From contig NZ_CP139420.1 of NCBI RefSeq assembly GCF_034119845.1, forward strand, positions 1,962,001 through 2,026,000: a stretch of DNA of 64,000 nt, read 5' to 3'. Positions 28,260-38,011 of the stretch are shown here, in pieces; the first letter of the stretch is position 1; each line of letters opens with the position of its first letter. The stretch comes from Flavobacterium sp. NG2 (GTDB lineage Bacteria; Bacteroidota; Bacteroidia; Flavobacteriales; Flavobacteriaceae). The notes beneath the pieces are model-generated. The model was not told where the DNA came from and searched no databases. It was given only the letters and a program-made list of their open reading frames with translations. Both the position numbers and the translations under genes were made by a program.

Positions 28260-29303
28260 ATGAAGGCAACCCAATCCAATTTCGGAAAAATAGGCAATAC
28301 AGACATTCATTTGTTTCGTTTGCAAAATGCCAATGGTACAGAAGTAACAGTAACAAATTATGGAGCTACCATTACTTCTATACTCATTCCTAATAAAGAA
28401 GGAAAACTAGAGAATATAGCTTGTGGATTTGATACTCTTGACGGGTATTTTTCTGAGGCTTATACTGCTAACGCCCCTTACTTTGGAGGAACCATCGGAC
28501 GTTATTGTTCTCAAATTAAAGACGCTAGTTTTGAATTGAATGGAAAGAAATACAATTTAGCAAAAAACTGCGGTGAGAATAATTTACACGGTGGTAAAGT
28601 AGGTTTTGATAAAAAAATATGGAATGCTGAAATTTTAGATTCCAACGCTGTTGCCTCAGTAAAAATGACTTTGTTGAGTGAAAATTTAGAAGAAGGTTTT
28701 CCTGGCGATGTCAATACAACGGTTACATTTACCTTAACAGATGCTAATGAATTGCGTATCGATTATTCCGCTACACCTACAGAGGATACGCCTTTATCGT
28801 TAACGAATCATACCTATTTCAATTTGTCAAAATTTGCAGATACTGTCGAAAATCATTCGGTTCAATTATTTTCTAACCAAAGATTACAATTAGATGAAAC
28901 TGGAGCTGCAACTGGTGAAATTGTGAATGTGGAAGGTGCAGCTGATGATTTAAGACAACCAAAAAGAATTGGCGAGGTACACCAGGCAATGAATGATGGT
29001 TTTGAACATTTTTACCTTTTTGATAATCCTACAGCACAACTGAATCGTGTGGCTTTGATTGCCAATGAATCGAATGATCTTCAACTAGAAGTGTTCACCA
29101 CCGAGCCTTGTATGTTATTATATACTGGAAAATATACTTCTAACGATATTCAAAGAGAAAATGGTGAACAATATGGAAAATATCGTGGGTTTTGTTGTGA
29201 AACACATCGTTATCCCAACGGTCCTAACATAAGCCATTCGCCAAACAGCATTACTAAAGCTGGTGAAGAGTTTACAAGTACAACAGTCTTTAAATTCAAA
29301 TGA
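28260..29303 (+). CDS. Aldose 1-epimerase (mutarotase), GalM-like
   Basis: 347 aa without a signal peptide. The galactose-mutarotase motifs NNLHGG (His about 102) and LTNHTYFNLS (His near 180) are present, as is a late catalytic-Glu region (GFCCETHRYPN). It interconverts anomers of galactose or a related aldose in the cytosol, helping entry into the dehydrogenase or the Leloir pathway. It lies 30 bases after the cycloisomerase and 34 before the transporter. Confidence 0.88.
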   Translation: MKATQSNFGKIGNTDIHLFRLQNANGTEVTVTNYGATITSILIPNKEGKLENIACGFDTLDGYFSEAYTANAPYFGGTIGRYCSQIKDASFELNGKKYNLAKNCGENNLHGGKVGFDKKIWNAEILDSNAVASVKMTLLSENLEEGFPGDVNTTVTFTLTDANELRIDYSATPTEDTPLSLTNHTYFNLSKFADTVENHSVQLFSNQRLQLDETGAATGEIVNVEGAADDLRQPKRIGEVHQAMNDGFEHFYLFDNPTAQLNRVALIANESNDLQLEVFTTEPCMLLYTGKYTSNDIQRENGEQYGKYRGFCCETHRYPNGPNISHSPNSITKAGEEFTSTTVFKFK

Positions 29304-29337
29304 TTAGCAATACATTAACAACCAAAAATACACAATT

Positions 29338-30348
29338 ATGATTGAAGGAATCTTACTAGCGATATTCGCTGGATTAATGCTAGGACTCTATGCATTACCT
29401 GAAAAATTTACGAAGGATTTTAAATACGAGAACACTTGGAGTTTGTTCTTTTTATTGACCATGTTTGTAGTGCCTATAATTGCATCTATTACATTGATTA
29501 ACGGGTTTTCGACTATTTTTAGCGACATGCCAACAGATATTTTAATCAAAATGGGATTAGCTAGTTTCCTATGGGGAATAGGAGTAATGATGTGGAGTAA
29601 AGCCATCAATTACATCGGACTTTCATTAGGATTTTCGTTATTCATTGGAACCGTTATTTTGGTAGGTTCTTTGTTACCGTTTATTGTGGAAGGGTTACCG
29701 CCAACAAACAAATTAACCTTAATTCTAACGGGATTATTCATTGTACTCATTGGGATTTTCGCTAACGGAAAAGCCGGATATATTAGAGAAAAGGTAGAAA
29801 ATAAAGATAATGACAATACCGACAAAGCTTCGATGACTACTGGAATTTTAATTGCAGTGGTGGGAGGTTTATTGGCTACAGGATTTAGCTATGCCAATGC
29901 GGTGGGTCGTCCTTATTTACATGAGGCTTGCCAGGCTCAAGGAAACGCTGATTGGATTACAGCTGTAGCGGTAATGTTTCCTATTTTTATCAGTGGTGGA
30001 ATCGTGATGACGGCTTATTTTGTTTGGCAATTATCGGCTAAGAAAGCTTGGGGCGATTTTACCACTCCCGCTTTCGGAAAAAACTTTTTCTTGATATTGG
30101 TCATGGCAGTTTTTCATTATGCTGCATCGGCCTTGTTTGCTTTTGCTGCTTTCAAATTAGGAAACAGTGGAAATACAGTAGGTTATGCCATTTTCAATAC
30201 CTCTTGTGTGGTTACCGCTATCATGAGTGGAATTGTTACTAAGGAATGGATTAACGCTTCGGCTAAGGCCAGAAACTTCCTTTATGCAGGATTAGCTTGT
30301 ATGGTGGCAGGAATCATCTTTGTAGCATTCGGAAACGGGGCTATGTAA
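29338..30348 (+). CDS. RhaT-like sugar:proton symporter (DMT superfamily)
   Basis: 336 aa with about ten predicted membrane spans and no signal peptide. The N-terminus (GILLAIFAGLMLGLYALPEK) and the overall pattern match L-rhamnose/proton symporter-type carriers of the drug/metabolite transporter superfamily. As the last gene of the anhydrogalactose operon it probably moves anhydrogalactose, or another L-type monosaccharide freed in the periplasm, across the inner membrane. The substrate is inferred from context only. A hydrophilic loop (REKVENKDNDNTDKASM, about 148-164) splits the two halves. Confidence 0.82.
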   Translation: MIEGILLAIFAGLMLGLYALPEKFTKDFKYENTWSLFFLLTMFVVPIIASITLINGFSTIFSDMPTDILIKMGLASFLWGIGVMMWSKAINYIGLSLGFSLFIGTVILVGSLLPFIVEGLPPTNKLTLILTGLFIVLIGIFANGKAGYIREKVENKDNDNTDKASMTTGILIAVVGGLLATGFSYANAVGRPYLHEACQAQGNADWITAVAVMFPIFISGGIVMTAYFVWQLSAKKAWGDFTTPAFGKNFFLILVMAVFHYAASALFAFAAFKLGNSGNTVGYAIFNTSCVVTAIMSGIVTKEWINASAKARNFLYAGLACMVAGIIFVAFGNGAM

Positions 30349-30389
30349 AAGGTAAACATTTTGTTTATTTATATATTTATTTTATTGAG

Positions 30390-30423
30390 ACTGTCCGAAA
30401 AGTAATTTTCGGGCAGTTTTTTT
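30390..30423 (+). terminator. Terminator of the catabolic operon (ACTGTCCGA element, copy 1)
   Basis: ACTGTCCGAAAA (30390-30401) pairs with TTTTCGGGCAGT (one G-T pair), followed by T6. A near-identical element is at 39257-39289. The GACTGTCC start recalls ends of some Bacteroidota insertion sequences, so a mobile origin for this repeated terminator is possible, but no transposase is nearby. Confidence 0.82.
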
Positions 30424-30734
30424 AACAATGATGGTTTTATTTTTTTATAAACTAAAACCAAGTGGTATCTGAAATTCATTTGTTTGATTACATATTATTC
30501 GATTCACAAATTTGGATGCTTTATAACCTCAAAAGCCAAGAGAATAAGCTTTTATTCTAACATTTTAAATACAAAAAAACATTTGTATCACAAGCAAAAT
30601 CAAATGTTCAAATAAAGTTGTCAGTAAGGTATAATTTTATAATTACCCAATTTTTGAGACCTAATACAACAATCTAAATGTAAATATAGAAAGGGACTAC
30701 TTTGAACCTTTTTTGATAAAAAGAATAATGTATA
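30424..30734. other. 311-base intergenic stretch before the ECF sigma gene
   Basis: AT-rich with no open frame of note. The last 100 bases presumably carry the promoter of the sigma gene; TACTTTG at about 30697 is one base short of TAnnTTTG. No repeat or RNA gene recognised. Confidence 0.4.
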
Positions 30735-31262
30735 ATGGAACACGCTATTCATAATGATTTAGAGAAACTTTTTTTATTACATTATAAAGAATGGTGTTTT
30801 TTATCGTTCTCTTTTTTGAAAGATAGAGATGAGGCAGAAGAAGTGGTTCAAGACGTATGTGCTAAAATTTTAGTACGAAATAAAACGGATGAAATCCTAA
30901 ATTTAAAATCCTATATCATCATAGCAATTAAGAATAGTTGTTTGAAAAAATTAAAAAAACAACAAAAATTTGTTTCTTTAAATGAAGCCGATTTAAATTA
31001 TTTTTCAACAGATGAAGCAGCTGTTGTCGAAGATAAAACCTCACTACTACATAAAGCCTTAGAGCAGTTGCCACAACCTTCAAAAAGCATTTTTATTAGA
31101 TGTGCCATCGAAGGAGAAAAATATCAGTTTGTGGCAGATTCCATGAATATTTCTATCAACACCGTTAAATACCATATTAAATCAGCCTATAAGAAAATGC
31201 GAATCGAAATGGTTGAAATAAGTATTTTGTTGTTGTTTCTTCTTAAAAATATCTGGGGGTAA
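30735..31262 (+). CDS. ECF-type RNA polymerase sigma factor
   Basis: 175 aa. Region 2 (about 10-75, SFLKDRDEAEEVVQDVCAKI) and region 4 (about 115-170, QFVADSMNISINTVKYHIKS) are plain. It belongs to the SusC/FecR-linked ECF sigma factors of Bacteroidota. The next genes encode a FecR anti-sigma factor and an STN-bearing SusC, the standard trans-envelope relay in which substrate uptake frees the sigma factor. Likely targets are its own susCD operon and perhaps the GH16 gene downstream. Confidence 0.93.
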   Translation: MEHAIHNDLEKLFLLHYKEWCFLSFSFLKDRDEAEEVVQDVCAKILVRNKTDEILNLKSYIIIAIKNSCLKKLKKQQKFVSLNEADLNYFSTDEAAVVEDKTSLLHKALEQLPQPSKSIFIRCAIEGEKYQFVADSMNISINTVKYHIKSAYKKMRIEMVEISILLLFLLKNIWG

Positions 31263-31450
31263 TCTATATCCTTAGGTGAAAATATTATATTTTAAAAAAT
31301 ACGCACGATTTTCATGGTAAAAACTACTGATTTTTAAAGGTTTATATTTTTGTTGCTAAAAAAAATATTTTTTTAAAAAATACGACTACCCGATATCGAA
31401 GTTTCGGGTCTTTATATTAAATACTAGTCATTAGATTTAAGATAGGACCT

Positions 31451-32605
31451 ATGGAAATAATCGATGTAATTATAAAAAAACTACACCATCAAAACCTTTC
31501 TCCCGAGGAAACACGTTTCTTTGATACTTGGTTGCAAGAGTCTGAAAAGAATCTTGATTTCTTTACCAAGTTGGAACAGCTAAAAAACAAAAAAGAAGTT
31601 ATAGCTGAAATTGCATCGGTAAACCCAGAGTTAGCTTGGCAAAAAGTACTCCGTAAATATGAGAAAGAAACCCGTCGCAATCAATTGCAATTATTCTCTA
31701 GACGTTTCTTAAGGTATGCTGCCGTATTTGTTGGAGCATTAGTTTTAGGGTATGTCGTAGATACTTTTGTTCTGACAAAACAATCAGTTACACTACCATC
31801 TAACGAAATAACCTTGCAATCTGAAAACGGGAATGTTCAGGTTTTGTCTTCAAATATGATTTACGGGATTAAAGATGCCAATGGTAGGACATTGGGAGCT
31901 AAAAGTGAAACTAAATTAGATTTTAGAGGCATTAAATACGTTGATAAATTAATCTACAATACATTGACTATTCCTTATGGTAAAAAGTTTGAAATCACCC
32001 TTTCAGACGGTACCATAGTCCACCTTAATTCAGGTTCTGTTATTAGATTTCCAATTAAATTCATCAATGGATATAAACGAAAAGTGAATCTTATTGGAGA
32101 AGGCTATTTTGAAGTCTCTAAAGATAAAAAACATCCTTTTATTGTTGAAACTGCACAGATGAATGTTACTGTTCTAGGTACGAAATTCAATGTCTCTGCC
32201 TATCCTGAAGATCCTTCCATTACGACAGTATTGGTAGAAGGTTCGGTTAGTCTTAGTTCTTCGTTAGTTAATTCAAAAGAAGTGTTACGCCTGGTTCCAG
32301 GAGATTGGGCTAACTGGTGGATTAAAACGGCAGGTATAAAAAGGAAACAGGTGGATACAGATATTTATACCAGCTGGATTGATGGGCGGATTGTTTTCAA
32401 AAATCAAAAATTTGGCAACATTATCAAAAAATTAGAACGTCATTATGATGTAAAAATCAAAAACAATTACCAAGAGCTTAATCAAGAGTTGTTTACTGCT
32501 TCATTTGATGTAGAAACGATTGAAGAAGCGCTCAATTCATTTGCAGAGAATAAAAATTTCAAATTTGAAATAAAAGATAAATTAATCACTATTAACAAAC
32601 CTTAA
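31451..32605 (+). CDS. FecR-like anti-sigma factor
   Basis: 384 aa. A cytoplasmic N-terminal part (1-85) with the sigma-binding helices leads to one membrane span (about 86-108), a FecR domain (about 170-270, YGKKFEITLSDGTIVHLNSG) and a C-terminal DUF4974-type domain (about 315-384) that would contact the STN domain of SusC. It holds the ECF factor encoded 189 bases upstream until the transporter signals. Full length for the family. Confidence 0.93.
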   Translation: MEIIDVIIKKLHHQNLSPEETRFFDTWLQESEKNLDFFTKLEQLKNKKEVIAEIASVNPELAWQKVLRKYEKETRRNQLQLFSRRFLRYAAVFVGALVLGYVVDTFVLTKQSVTLPSNEITLQSENGNVQVLSSNMIYGIKDANGRTLGAKSETKLDFRGIKYVDKLIYNTLTIPYGKKFEITLSDGTIVHLNSGSVIRFPIKFINGYKRKVNLIGEGYFEVSKDKKHPFIVETAQMNVTVLGTKFNVSAYPEDPSITTVLVEGSVSLSSSLVNSKEVLRLVPGDWANWWIKTAGIKRKQVDTDIYTSWIDGRIVFKNQKFGNIIKKLERHYDVKIKNNYQELNQELFTASFDVETIEEALNSFAENKNFKFEIKDKLITINKP

Positions 32606-32682
32606 AAAAGAATTGCCAATGAGAAATACCGATTGAAAATGATGAATCATTACTTACTATTATCAAATAAACCAAAAAATTT

Positions 32683-35600
32683 ATGAAAAAAAATATTAGT
32701 CAAAGACACACTTTGTCTTTTTTTATTCGATTTAATTTAGCTTTTAAACTAACAATTTTATTGCTACTTATTACCGTTTGTTCAACTAATGCAAAAACCT
32801 ATTCTCAAAACATAAAACTTACTTATGACCTAAAAGATGTTACGATTGCCACTCTTTTAGAAAAAATTGAAAAAGATACTAAGTTTAAATTTTTATTTAA
32901 CAATGAAGAAATCAATGGAGATAGAGTAGTATCTATTAATGTGAAAAATGAAGAACTTAAAGATATACTAGATAAAATATTTTTAAATTCAAATATCACA
33001 TACAAAGTAAAAAACAAGCAAATTATTTTAAAAGAAAATAATGAAGTAAACAATGTTGCTAGTAATGATAACATCATACAGCAAATCACCATCAAGGGAA
33101 CAGTGAAAGATGCTGATGGCATGCCAATTCCCGGCGCAAATGTACTAGTCAAAGGAACAACCATCGGGACTACAACTGATATCGATGGAAATTATGTTTT
33201 AGGAGTGCCTGAATCTGCTAAGATATTAGTGTTTTCTTATCTAGGTTTAAAATCTACCGAAGTGGCCATAGCAGGTAAAACGACTATAAATGTATCTCTG
33301 CAGAGTGATGCAGCTAACTTAGACGAAGTGGTTGTCATTGGGTATGGTACGATAAAAAAGTCGGATGTTACAGGTTCTGTAGCTTCTGCAGATGTCAAAG
33401 AATTAAATAAAACTCAAAACACTTCTATTGCTCAAGCAATCCAAGGAAGAATGGCAGGTGTTACTGTTTCTAAAAGTTCTGGGGCACCAGGTTCTACTCC
33501 CACAGTTAGAGTTCGTGGTTTTGGGACAGTAAATAATGCTGACCCTTTGTATATTGTAGATGGTGTTCCTATTAGTGATATTTCTAGTATTAATATGGAG
33601 GATGCTAAATCTATTGAAGTACTTAAAGATGCTTCGGCTACTGCTATTTATGGTTCTAGAGGTGCTAATGGTGTTGTATTAATCACAACCAAAAGTGGTA
33701 CAAAAGGGAAAACAACAATTTCCTATACTACATATGCTGGGGTTGAAGAGCGTATTGACAATTTAAAAGTGATGAATGCTGAGCAATGGGCCACTTTATT
33801 TAATGAAGGATTGGCAAATGATGGGCGTCCATTGAATCAAGACTTAATCAATCCAGCATCATTACCATCGTATAATTGGAAAGATTTAGTATATAGATCA
33901 GCTAATATACAAAGTCACCAACTTTCAGCATCAGGTGGTTCCGATAAATCAACTTTTTATGTTTCGTTTGGATACATTGATCAAGAAGGTATTGTAGTTA
34001 ATTCTTCATATAATAGGATTAATTTTAGAGTAAACAATACTTATCAAATTCTTCCAAAAGTTAAATTGGGGCATAATATTCAATATTCGAAAGCAAAAAC
34101 TAGAAGTGTTGCCGAGTTTGGAAATTCAACTAGTAGAGTAGCATTTTTAGGATATTTGAATGATCCAGTATCTCCTATTTACAATCCTGATGGAACTTTT
34201 GGTATATCCAAATACAATTCCATTGTTGCAAATCCACTTGCTTTTGCTACTTATGTGAATACTCCTTCTATTAAAGAAAGCTTTTTAGGTGATGTTTCAT
34301 TGGATGTTGATATTATTAATGGATTAAAATTTAAATCCAATTTGGGTTTACAAATCAACAATACCAAAGTGGATAATTTTGTACCTGCTTATTTTGTATC
34401 CTCTATTATTAATTCGGCTCTAAGTACTTATACTTTAAATAGAAGCGAAAATAGGGTTTACGTATTGTCTAATACGTTGAATTACAATGTAACTTTGGCA
34501 AAAAAACATAGTATTAGTGCATTATTGGGACAAGAGGTTCAAGAATTAAATTTCAATAATGTTAATACCACTCGAAATGATATTCCGCCGAGTGTCATCA
34601 ATCCAACTTTAAGTGCTGGTTCTATCTCTTCAGCAACTAACAGCGGAGATATTTCTGAATCAAGATTGTTGTCATTTTTTGGTCGATTCAATTATAATTA
34701 TGATGATAGGTATTTGCTAACTGGGACATTTAGAAAAGATGGTTCATCTCGTTTTGGATCTAATAATCGTTGGGCAAATTTCCCTTCCTTAGCATTGGCA
34801 TGGAATATTCACAATGAAAAATTTTATAATGTTGAGGCGATTAACCAATTCAAGTTTCGTTTAGGTTGGGGGAAAACGGGGAATCAAGATATCCCAAATT
34901 CAGCCATCTTTAATACTTTAAATATTGGAACTAATTATCCTTTTGGACCTACAGAAACTACAACAGTAGGTGTAACTCCATTAACACCAGGGAATTCTAA
35001 TTTAAAATGGGAAACTACTGTTACTAAAAATATCGGACTTGATTTAGCATTTTTAAATAATTCAATCACATTCACGGCTGATTATTTTATTAAAAACACC
35101 ACTGATATGTTAATGCCAACTCCAATTTTATCTTCATCAGGATATCGAAATACTCCTTTTACGAATGCGGGAAATATTCAAAATGATGGATTTGAATTTA
35201 CTGCAAATTATAAAAAAGTAATTAAAGATTTTTCATTTAATATAGGAGGTAATATTGCGATTATTAAAAATAAAGTGCTCCAACTTGCTACAGAGGGAAC
35301 TGTTTTCCAAACAGGTAATGCACAAGGAGGTATTGCTAATGTAAGCCGTACCGAAGCAGGACATCCATTGGCTTCTTTCTATGGACTAGAAATGATTGGT
35401 CTTTTTCAAAATCAAAATGAAATTAGTACTTATCCAAATTTACCAGGAACAAAACCAGGAGATGCAAAATACAAAGATCAAAATGACGACGGAATTATTA
35501 ATGATGCTGATAGAACGTTTATAGGTTCTCCATTACCAAAGTTTACTTATGGTATTAATCTTAACATTGATTACAAGCAGTTTGATTTATCAGCCTTTTT

Positions 35601-36039
35601 TCAAGGAAGTGAAGGGAATAAAATTTTTAATGCCAGTGATTATGATTTGATGGGGGACTTGTCTACAAACTTTAATGTTGATTATTTAGGAAGATGGACA
35701 GGTGAGGGAACTTCTAATTCTATTCCAAGGGCTTCTTTTGCTAGTCAAGCAAACAACTCTAGAACTTCGAGTCGATATGTGAAAGACGGTTCTTATTTGA
35801 GATTGAAAAATGTTCAATTAGGGTATACTTTACCTAAAGACATTAGTAATAAAATAGCTTTAGATCAGTTGCGATTTTATGTTTCTGCTCAAAACTTGTT
35901 GACATTCACTAAATATAATGGTCTTGATCCAGAAGTAGGAATTGATAATTCTCAAAATAGTCCATTGGATATTGGAATTGATAGAGGAAGGTATCCTTCT
36001 GTGAGAACGGTTTCTTTGGGACTAAATATGAATTTTTAA
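32683..36039 (+). CDS. SusC-like TonB-dependent transducer with STN domain (PUL copy 2)
   Basis: 1118 aa. A signal segment, then an STN domain (about 45-120, LKDVTIATLLEKIEKDTKFK), a carboxypeptidase-regulatory-like domain (about 135-205, DADGMPIPGANVLVKGTTIG), a plug (DEVVVIGYGTIKKSDVTGS) and a beta-barrel ending in SLGLNMNF. The STN domain marks it as a signalling transporter that talks to the FecR anti-sigma factor encoded just upstream. It imports oligosaccharide with the SusD encoded 10 bases later. It differs from the SusC at 12871, which lacks STN, so the locus has two independent uptake systems. Confidence 0.94.
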   Translation: MKKNISQRHTLSFFIRFNLAFKLTILLLLITVCSTNAKTYSQNIKLTYDLKDVTIATLLEKIEKDTKFKFLFNNEEINGDRVVSINVKNEELKDILDKIFLNSNITYKVKNKQIILKENNEVNNVASNDNIIQQITIKGTVKDADGMPIPGANVLVKGTTIGTTTDIDGNYVLGVPESAKILVFSYLGLKSTEVAIAGKTTINVSLQSDAANLDEVVVIGYGTIKKSDVTGSVASADVKELNKTQNTSIAQAIQGRMAGVTVSKSSGAPGSTPTVRVRGFGTVNNADPLYIVDGVPISDISSINMEDAKSIEVLKDASATAIYGSRGANGVVLITTKSGTKGKTTISYTTYAGVEERIDNLKVMNAEQWATLFNEGLANDGRPLNQDLINPASLPSYNWKDLVYRSANIQSHQLSASGGSDKSTFYVSFGYIDQEGIVVNSSYNRINFRVNNTYQILPKVKLGHNIQYSKAKTRSVAEFGNSTSRVAFLGYLNDPVSPIYNPDGTFGISKYNSIVANPLAFATYVNTPSIKESFLGDVSLDVDIINGLKFKSNLGLQINNTKVDNFVPAYFVSSIINSALSTYTLNRSENRVYVLSNTLNYNVTLAKKHSISALLGQEVQELNFNNVNTTRNDIPPSVINPTLSAGSISSATNSGDISESRLLSFFGRFNYNYDDRYLLTGTFRKDGSSRFGSNNRWANFPSLALAWNIHNEKFYNVEAINQFKFRLGWGKTGNQDIPNSAIFNTLNIGTNYPFGPTETTTVGVTPLTPGNSNLKWETTVTKNIGLDLAFLNNSITFTADYFIKNTTDMLMPTPILSSSGYRNTPFTNAGNIQNDGFEFTANYKKVIKDFSFNIGGNIAIIKNKVLQLATEGTVFQTGNAQGGIANVSRTEAGHPLASFYGLEMIGLFQNQNEISTYPNLPGTKPGDAKYKDQNDDGIINDADRTFIGSPLPKFTYGINLNIDYKQFDLSAFFQGSEGNKIFNASDYDLMGDLSTNFNVDYLGRWTGEGTSNSIPRASFASQANNSRTSSRYVKDGSYLRLKNVQLGYTLPKDISNKIALDQLRFYVSAQNLLTFTKYNGLDPEVGIDNSQNSPLDIGIDRGRYPSVRTVSLGLNMNF

Positions 36040-36049
36040 ATAGAAAATT

Positions 36050-37522
36050 ATGAAAAATATAAATAATAAATTTATAAAAGCGATACGATACTTTTCAGTT
36101 GTTTTAGTAATAGGATTGGCATCTTGTAGTAAGGATTATTTAGAAATTGATGCTTTCGGTTCGCCAGTGGTTGAAAACTTTTATAAAACACCTGCTGATA
36201 TGGAGCAAGCTTTAACAGCTGCTTATAACCCTATGCGTGAGCAATATACTTCTTTTGGACAAGTTTGGTCTTCCGATTTATTTATGGGGGACATAGGAAC
36301 AGATGATATCGAAAAAGGAGGGTTAAGTTTAGCCGATATTCCCTTTTTATTACAAAAGCAAGAATATACACTTACTACTAATAATTCTTATTTGAACTTT
36401 CGTTGGGATATTAACTTTAGAGGAGTTTTATATGCAAATTTAGTGTTAGATAATATTGATAAAGTGACTTTTACGGATGCTAATAGAAAGAAAGAAATTG
36501 CTGCCGAAGCATATTTTTTACGTGCTTATTACAATTTTTGCTTAGTTACTTTTTTCGGAGGGATTCCTTTGTATGACAAAGCTCTGCCTTATGAACAAGC
36601 TAATATTCCTAGAGCTAGTAAAGCAGATACCTATGCATTTATTGAGCAAGACTTACTAAAAGCGATTCAAGATTTGCCTTCAAGATTTACTAAGCCATCC
36701 TCTTTTCAAGGACATGCTGACAAAGGAGCAGCACTGGGGTATATGATGCGTGTTTCTTTATATCAAAACAAAATGGATAAAGTAAAACAATACGGTGAGG
36801 AATTATTCAAGTTGCCTTATGAATTAGTTGCTTTAAATACCATTTTTCAACCACTTGGTGAATGGAGTAAGGAGTCTATTTTTGAAATTAATTATTCTTC
36901 AAATACGAGTGCTTTAGGGACAGCTGTTCCAAAACAGATGATGCCAAGAACACCAGATGGACAAGGGTTTGGTTTCTCGCAAATTAAGCAAAATTTAGTT
37001 GATGAGTATGAATCAAATGATCCTAGGTTAAGTGCATTCATTTTTGATGATACGAGAGTATATGGCACAGGACATTATAATAAAAAATATGCTTGGAAAC
37101 CTTTTAGCGGTTACTCCATTCCAACCGTAGGTGGGCAACTCAATAGTGATCAAAATGTTCGTTTAATCCGATTGGCTGATGCTTATTTGATGTATGCTGA
37201 AGCGATCTACAAAGACGATCCAGCTACAGCTGTACAATATGTTAATAAAGTGAGAACACGTGCCAGAGGTACTGCACTTCCAACAGTTGTGCCTGATTTA
37301 CTTTTAACAATGAATGGTCAACCATTATTAAACGCCATTTATCATGAAAGAAGGGTAGAGTTGGCCGGTGAAGGTTTACGTTTTCAAGATTTGATTCGTA
37401 CAGGAAGAGCTAAAACTATTTTAGCACCTCTTGGTTTTGTAGAAAATAAAAATGAAGTCATGCCAATTCCGCAAACTCAAATAGATTTGTCGAATAAAAT
37501 TTTGACTCAAAATAATTATTAA
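36050..37522 (+). CDS. SusD-like nutrient-binding lipoprotein (PUL copy 2)
   Basis: 490 aa with lipobox GLASC and the SusD start KDYLEIDAFGSPVVENFYKT. EAYFLRAYYNFCLVTFFGG and the C-terminal ERRVELAGEGLRFQDLIRTG are diagnostic. It is paired with the STN-type SusC. Its last 52 codons, stop codon and terminator are repeated almost identically at 39344-39550 beyond the GH16 gene, pointing to a recombination event here. Confidence 0.93.
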   Translation: MKNINNKFIKAIRYFSVVLVIGLASCSKDYLEIDAFGSPVVENFYKTPADMEQALTAAYNPMREQYTSFGQVWSSDLFMGDIGTDDIEKGGLSLADIPFLLQKQEYTLTTNNSYLNFRWDINFRGVLYANLVLDNIDKVTFTDANRKKEIAAEAYFLRAYYNFCLVTFFGGIPLYDKALPYEQANIPRASKADTYAFIEQDLLKAIQDLPSRFTKPSSFQGHADKGAALGYMMRVSLYQNKMDKVKQYGEELFKLPYELVALNTIFQPLGEWSKESIFEINYSSNTSALGTAVPKQMMPRTPDGQGFGFSQIKQNLVDEYESNDPRLSAFIFDDTRVYGTGHYNKKYAWKPFSGYSIPTVGGQLNSDQNVRLIRLADAYLMYAEAIYKDDPATAVQYVNKVRTRARGTALPTVVPDLLLTMNGQPLLNAIYHERRVELAGEGLRFQDLIRTGRAKTILAPLGFVENKNEVMPIPQTQIDLSNKILTQNNY

Positions 37523-37572
37523 ATATTGGTTGTTTAGTTAGTTGGAAAAGGCTCGATCGTTTTGTGATTGAG
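37366..37572 (+). repeat. Direct repeat R1: 3' end of susD plus terminator stem
   Basis: A 207-base direct repeat with 39344-39550, offset 1978 bases, no gaps. I count six mismatches, all in the coding part and all synonymous (for example TTA/CTA, CCA/CCG, ATA/ATT). The noncoding 3' part up to the terminator loop is identical. The repeats bracket the HYR-GH16 gene. Confidence 0.9.
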
Positions 37573-37582
37573 CCTTTTTTTT
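37546..37582 (+). terminator. Terminator of the susCD copy 2 operon
   Basis: AAAAGGCTCGATC (37546-37558) pairs with GATTGAGCCTTTT (37566-37578), one G-T pair, then a long T run. Related hairpins occur at 39524-39557 (inside repeat R2, with a partly lost right arm) and 49099-49134. Confidence 0.87.
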
Positions 37583-37964
37583 TTAAGTGAGTTTGTATTA
37601 TAAATAATAGTTTTAACATAGGTTACTAATCATTTGTAAGTATAGTTATCTCAATTCCATTCTATTACTGAGATGTAGAAATTATTTTATTTCGCTCTTA
37701 TTCATTTTCTTGAATTTGAAAAAATGATTTTAGAATTATAAATTTTATTTGCAATTAGAATATAATAATATTTTGCTCCTCTTTCTTAATTAAAATCTGG
37801 ATTTTAATACTTAATTAATTTATTTATTACTCATAACGTTAAATATTATGCCCTACGTTATACAATCACTTAAACTTTATATTGGTTTGTTTAATAAAAA
37901 AAAATAAAAAACATATGTTTTAGTTTTCGAACTATCTGTTTACTTCACTACGCGTAAATAAGGC
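37583..37964. other. AT-rich intergenic stretch before the HYR-GH16 gene
   Basis: 382 bases with no credible gene. The right end holds the sequence leading to the promoter at 37965. AACTATCT at 37930-37937 also occurs near 7154 and 16185, but in inconsistent orientation. Nothing else recognised. Confidence 0.4.
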
Positions 37965-37972
37965 TATTTTTG
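37965..37972 (+). promoter_or_regulatory. Promoter -7 element of the HYR-GH16 gene
   Basis: TATTTTTG matches TAnnTTTG, 40 bases before the ATG at 38012. No clear TTG element is found at the proper distance, so the site may depend on an activator or on the ECF factor. Confidence 0.5.
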
Positions 37973-38011
37973 ACACCTAATGATTTGACTATTACAAAAA
38001 AAAAAAGATTT

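Noticed and set aside
7154..37937. AACTATCT octamer at 7154, 16185 and 37930 as a shared regulatory site
   Set aside because: Orientation relative to the genes is inconsistent and similar strings occur by chance in this AT-rich sequence.
37970..38011. Extended TTG start for the HYR-GH16 gene
   Set aside because: It would place a charged stretch before the lipoprotein signal and overlap the -7 element; the ATG at 38012 is better.
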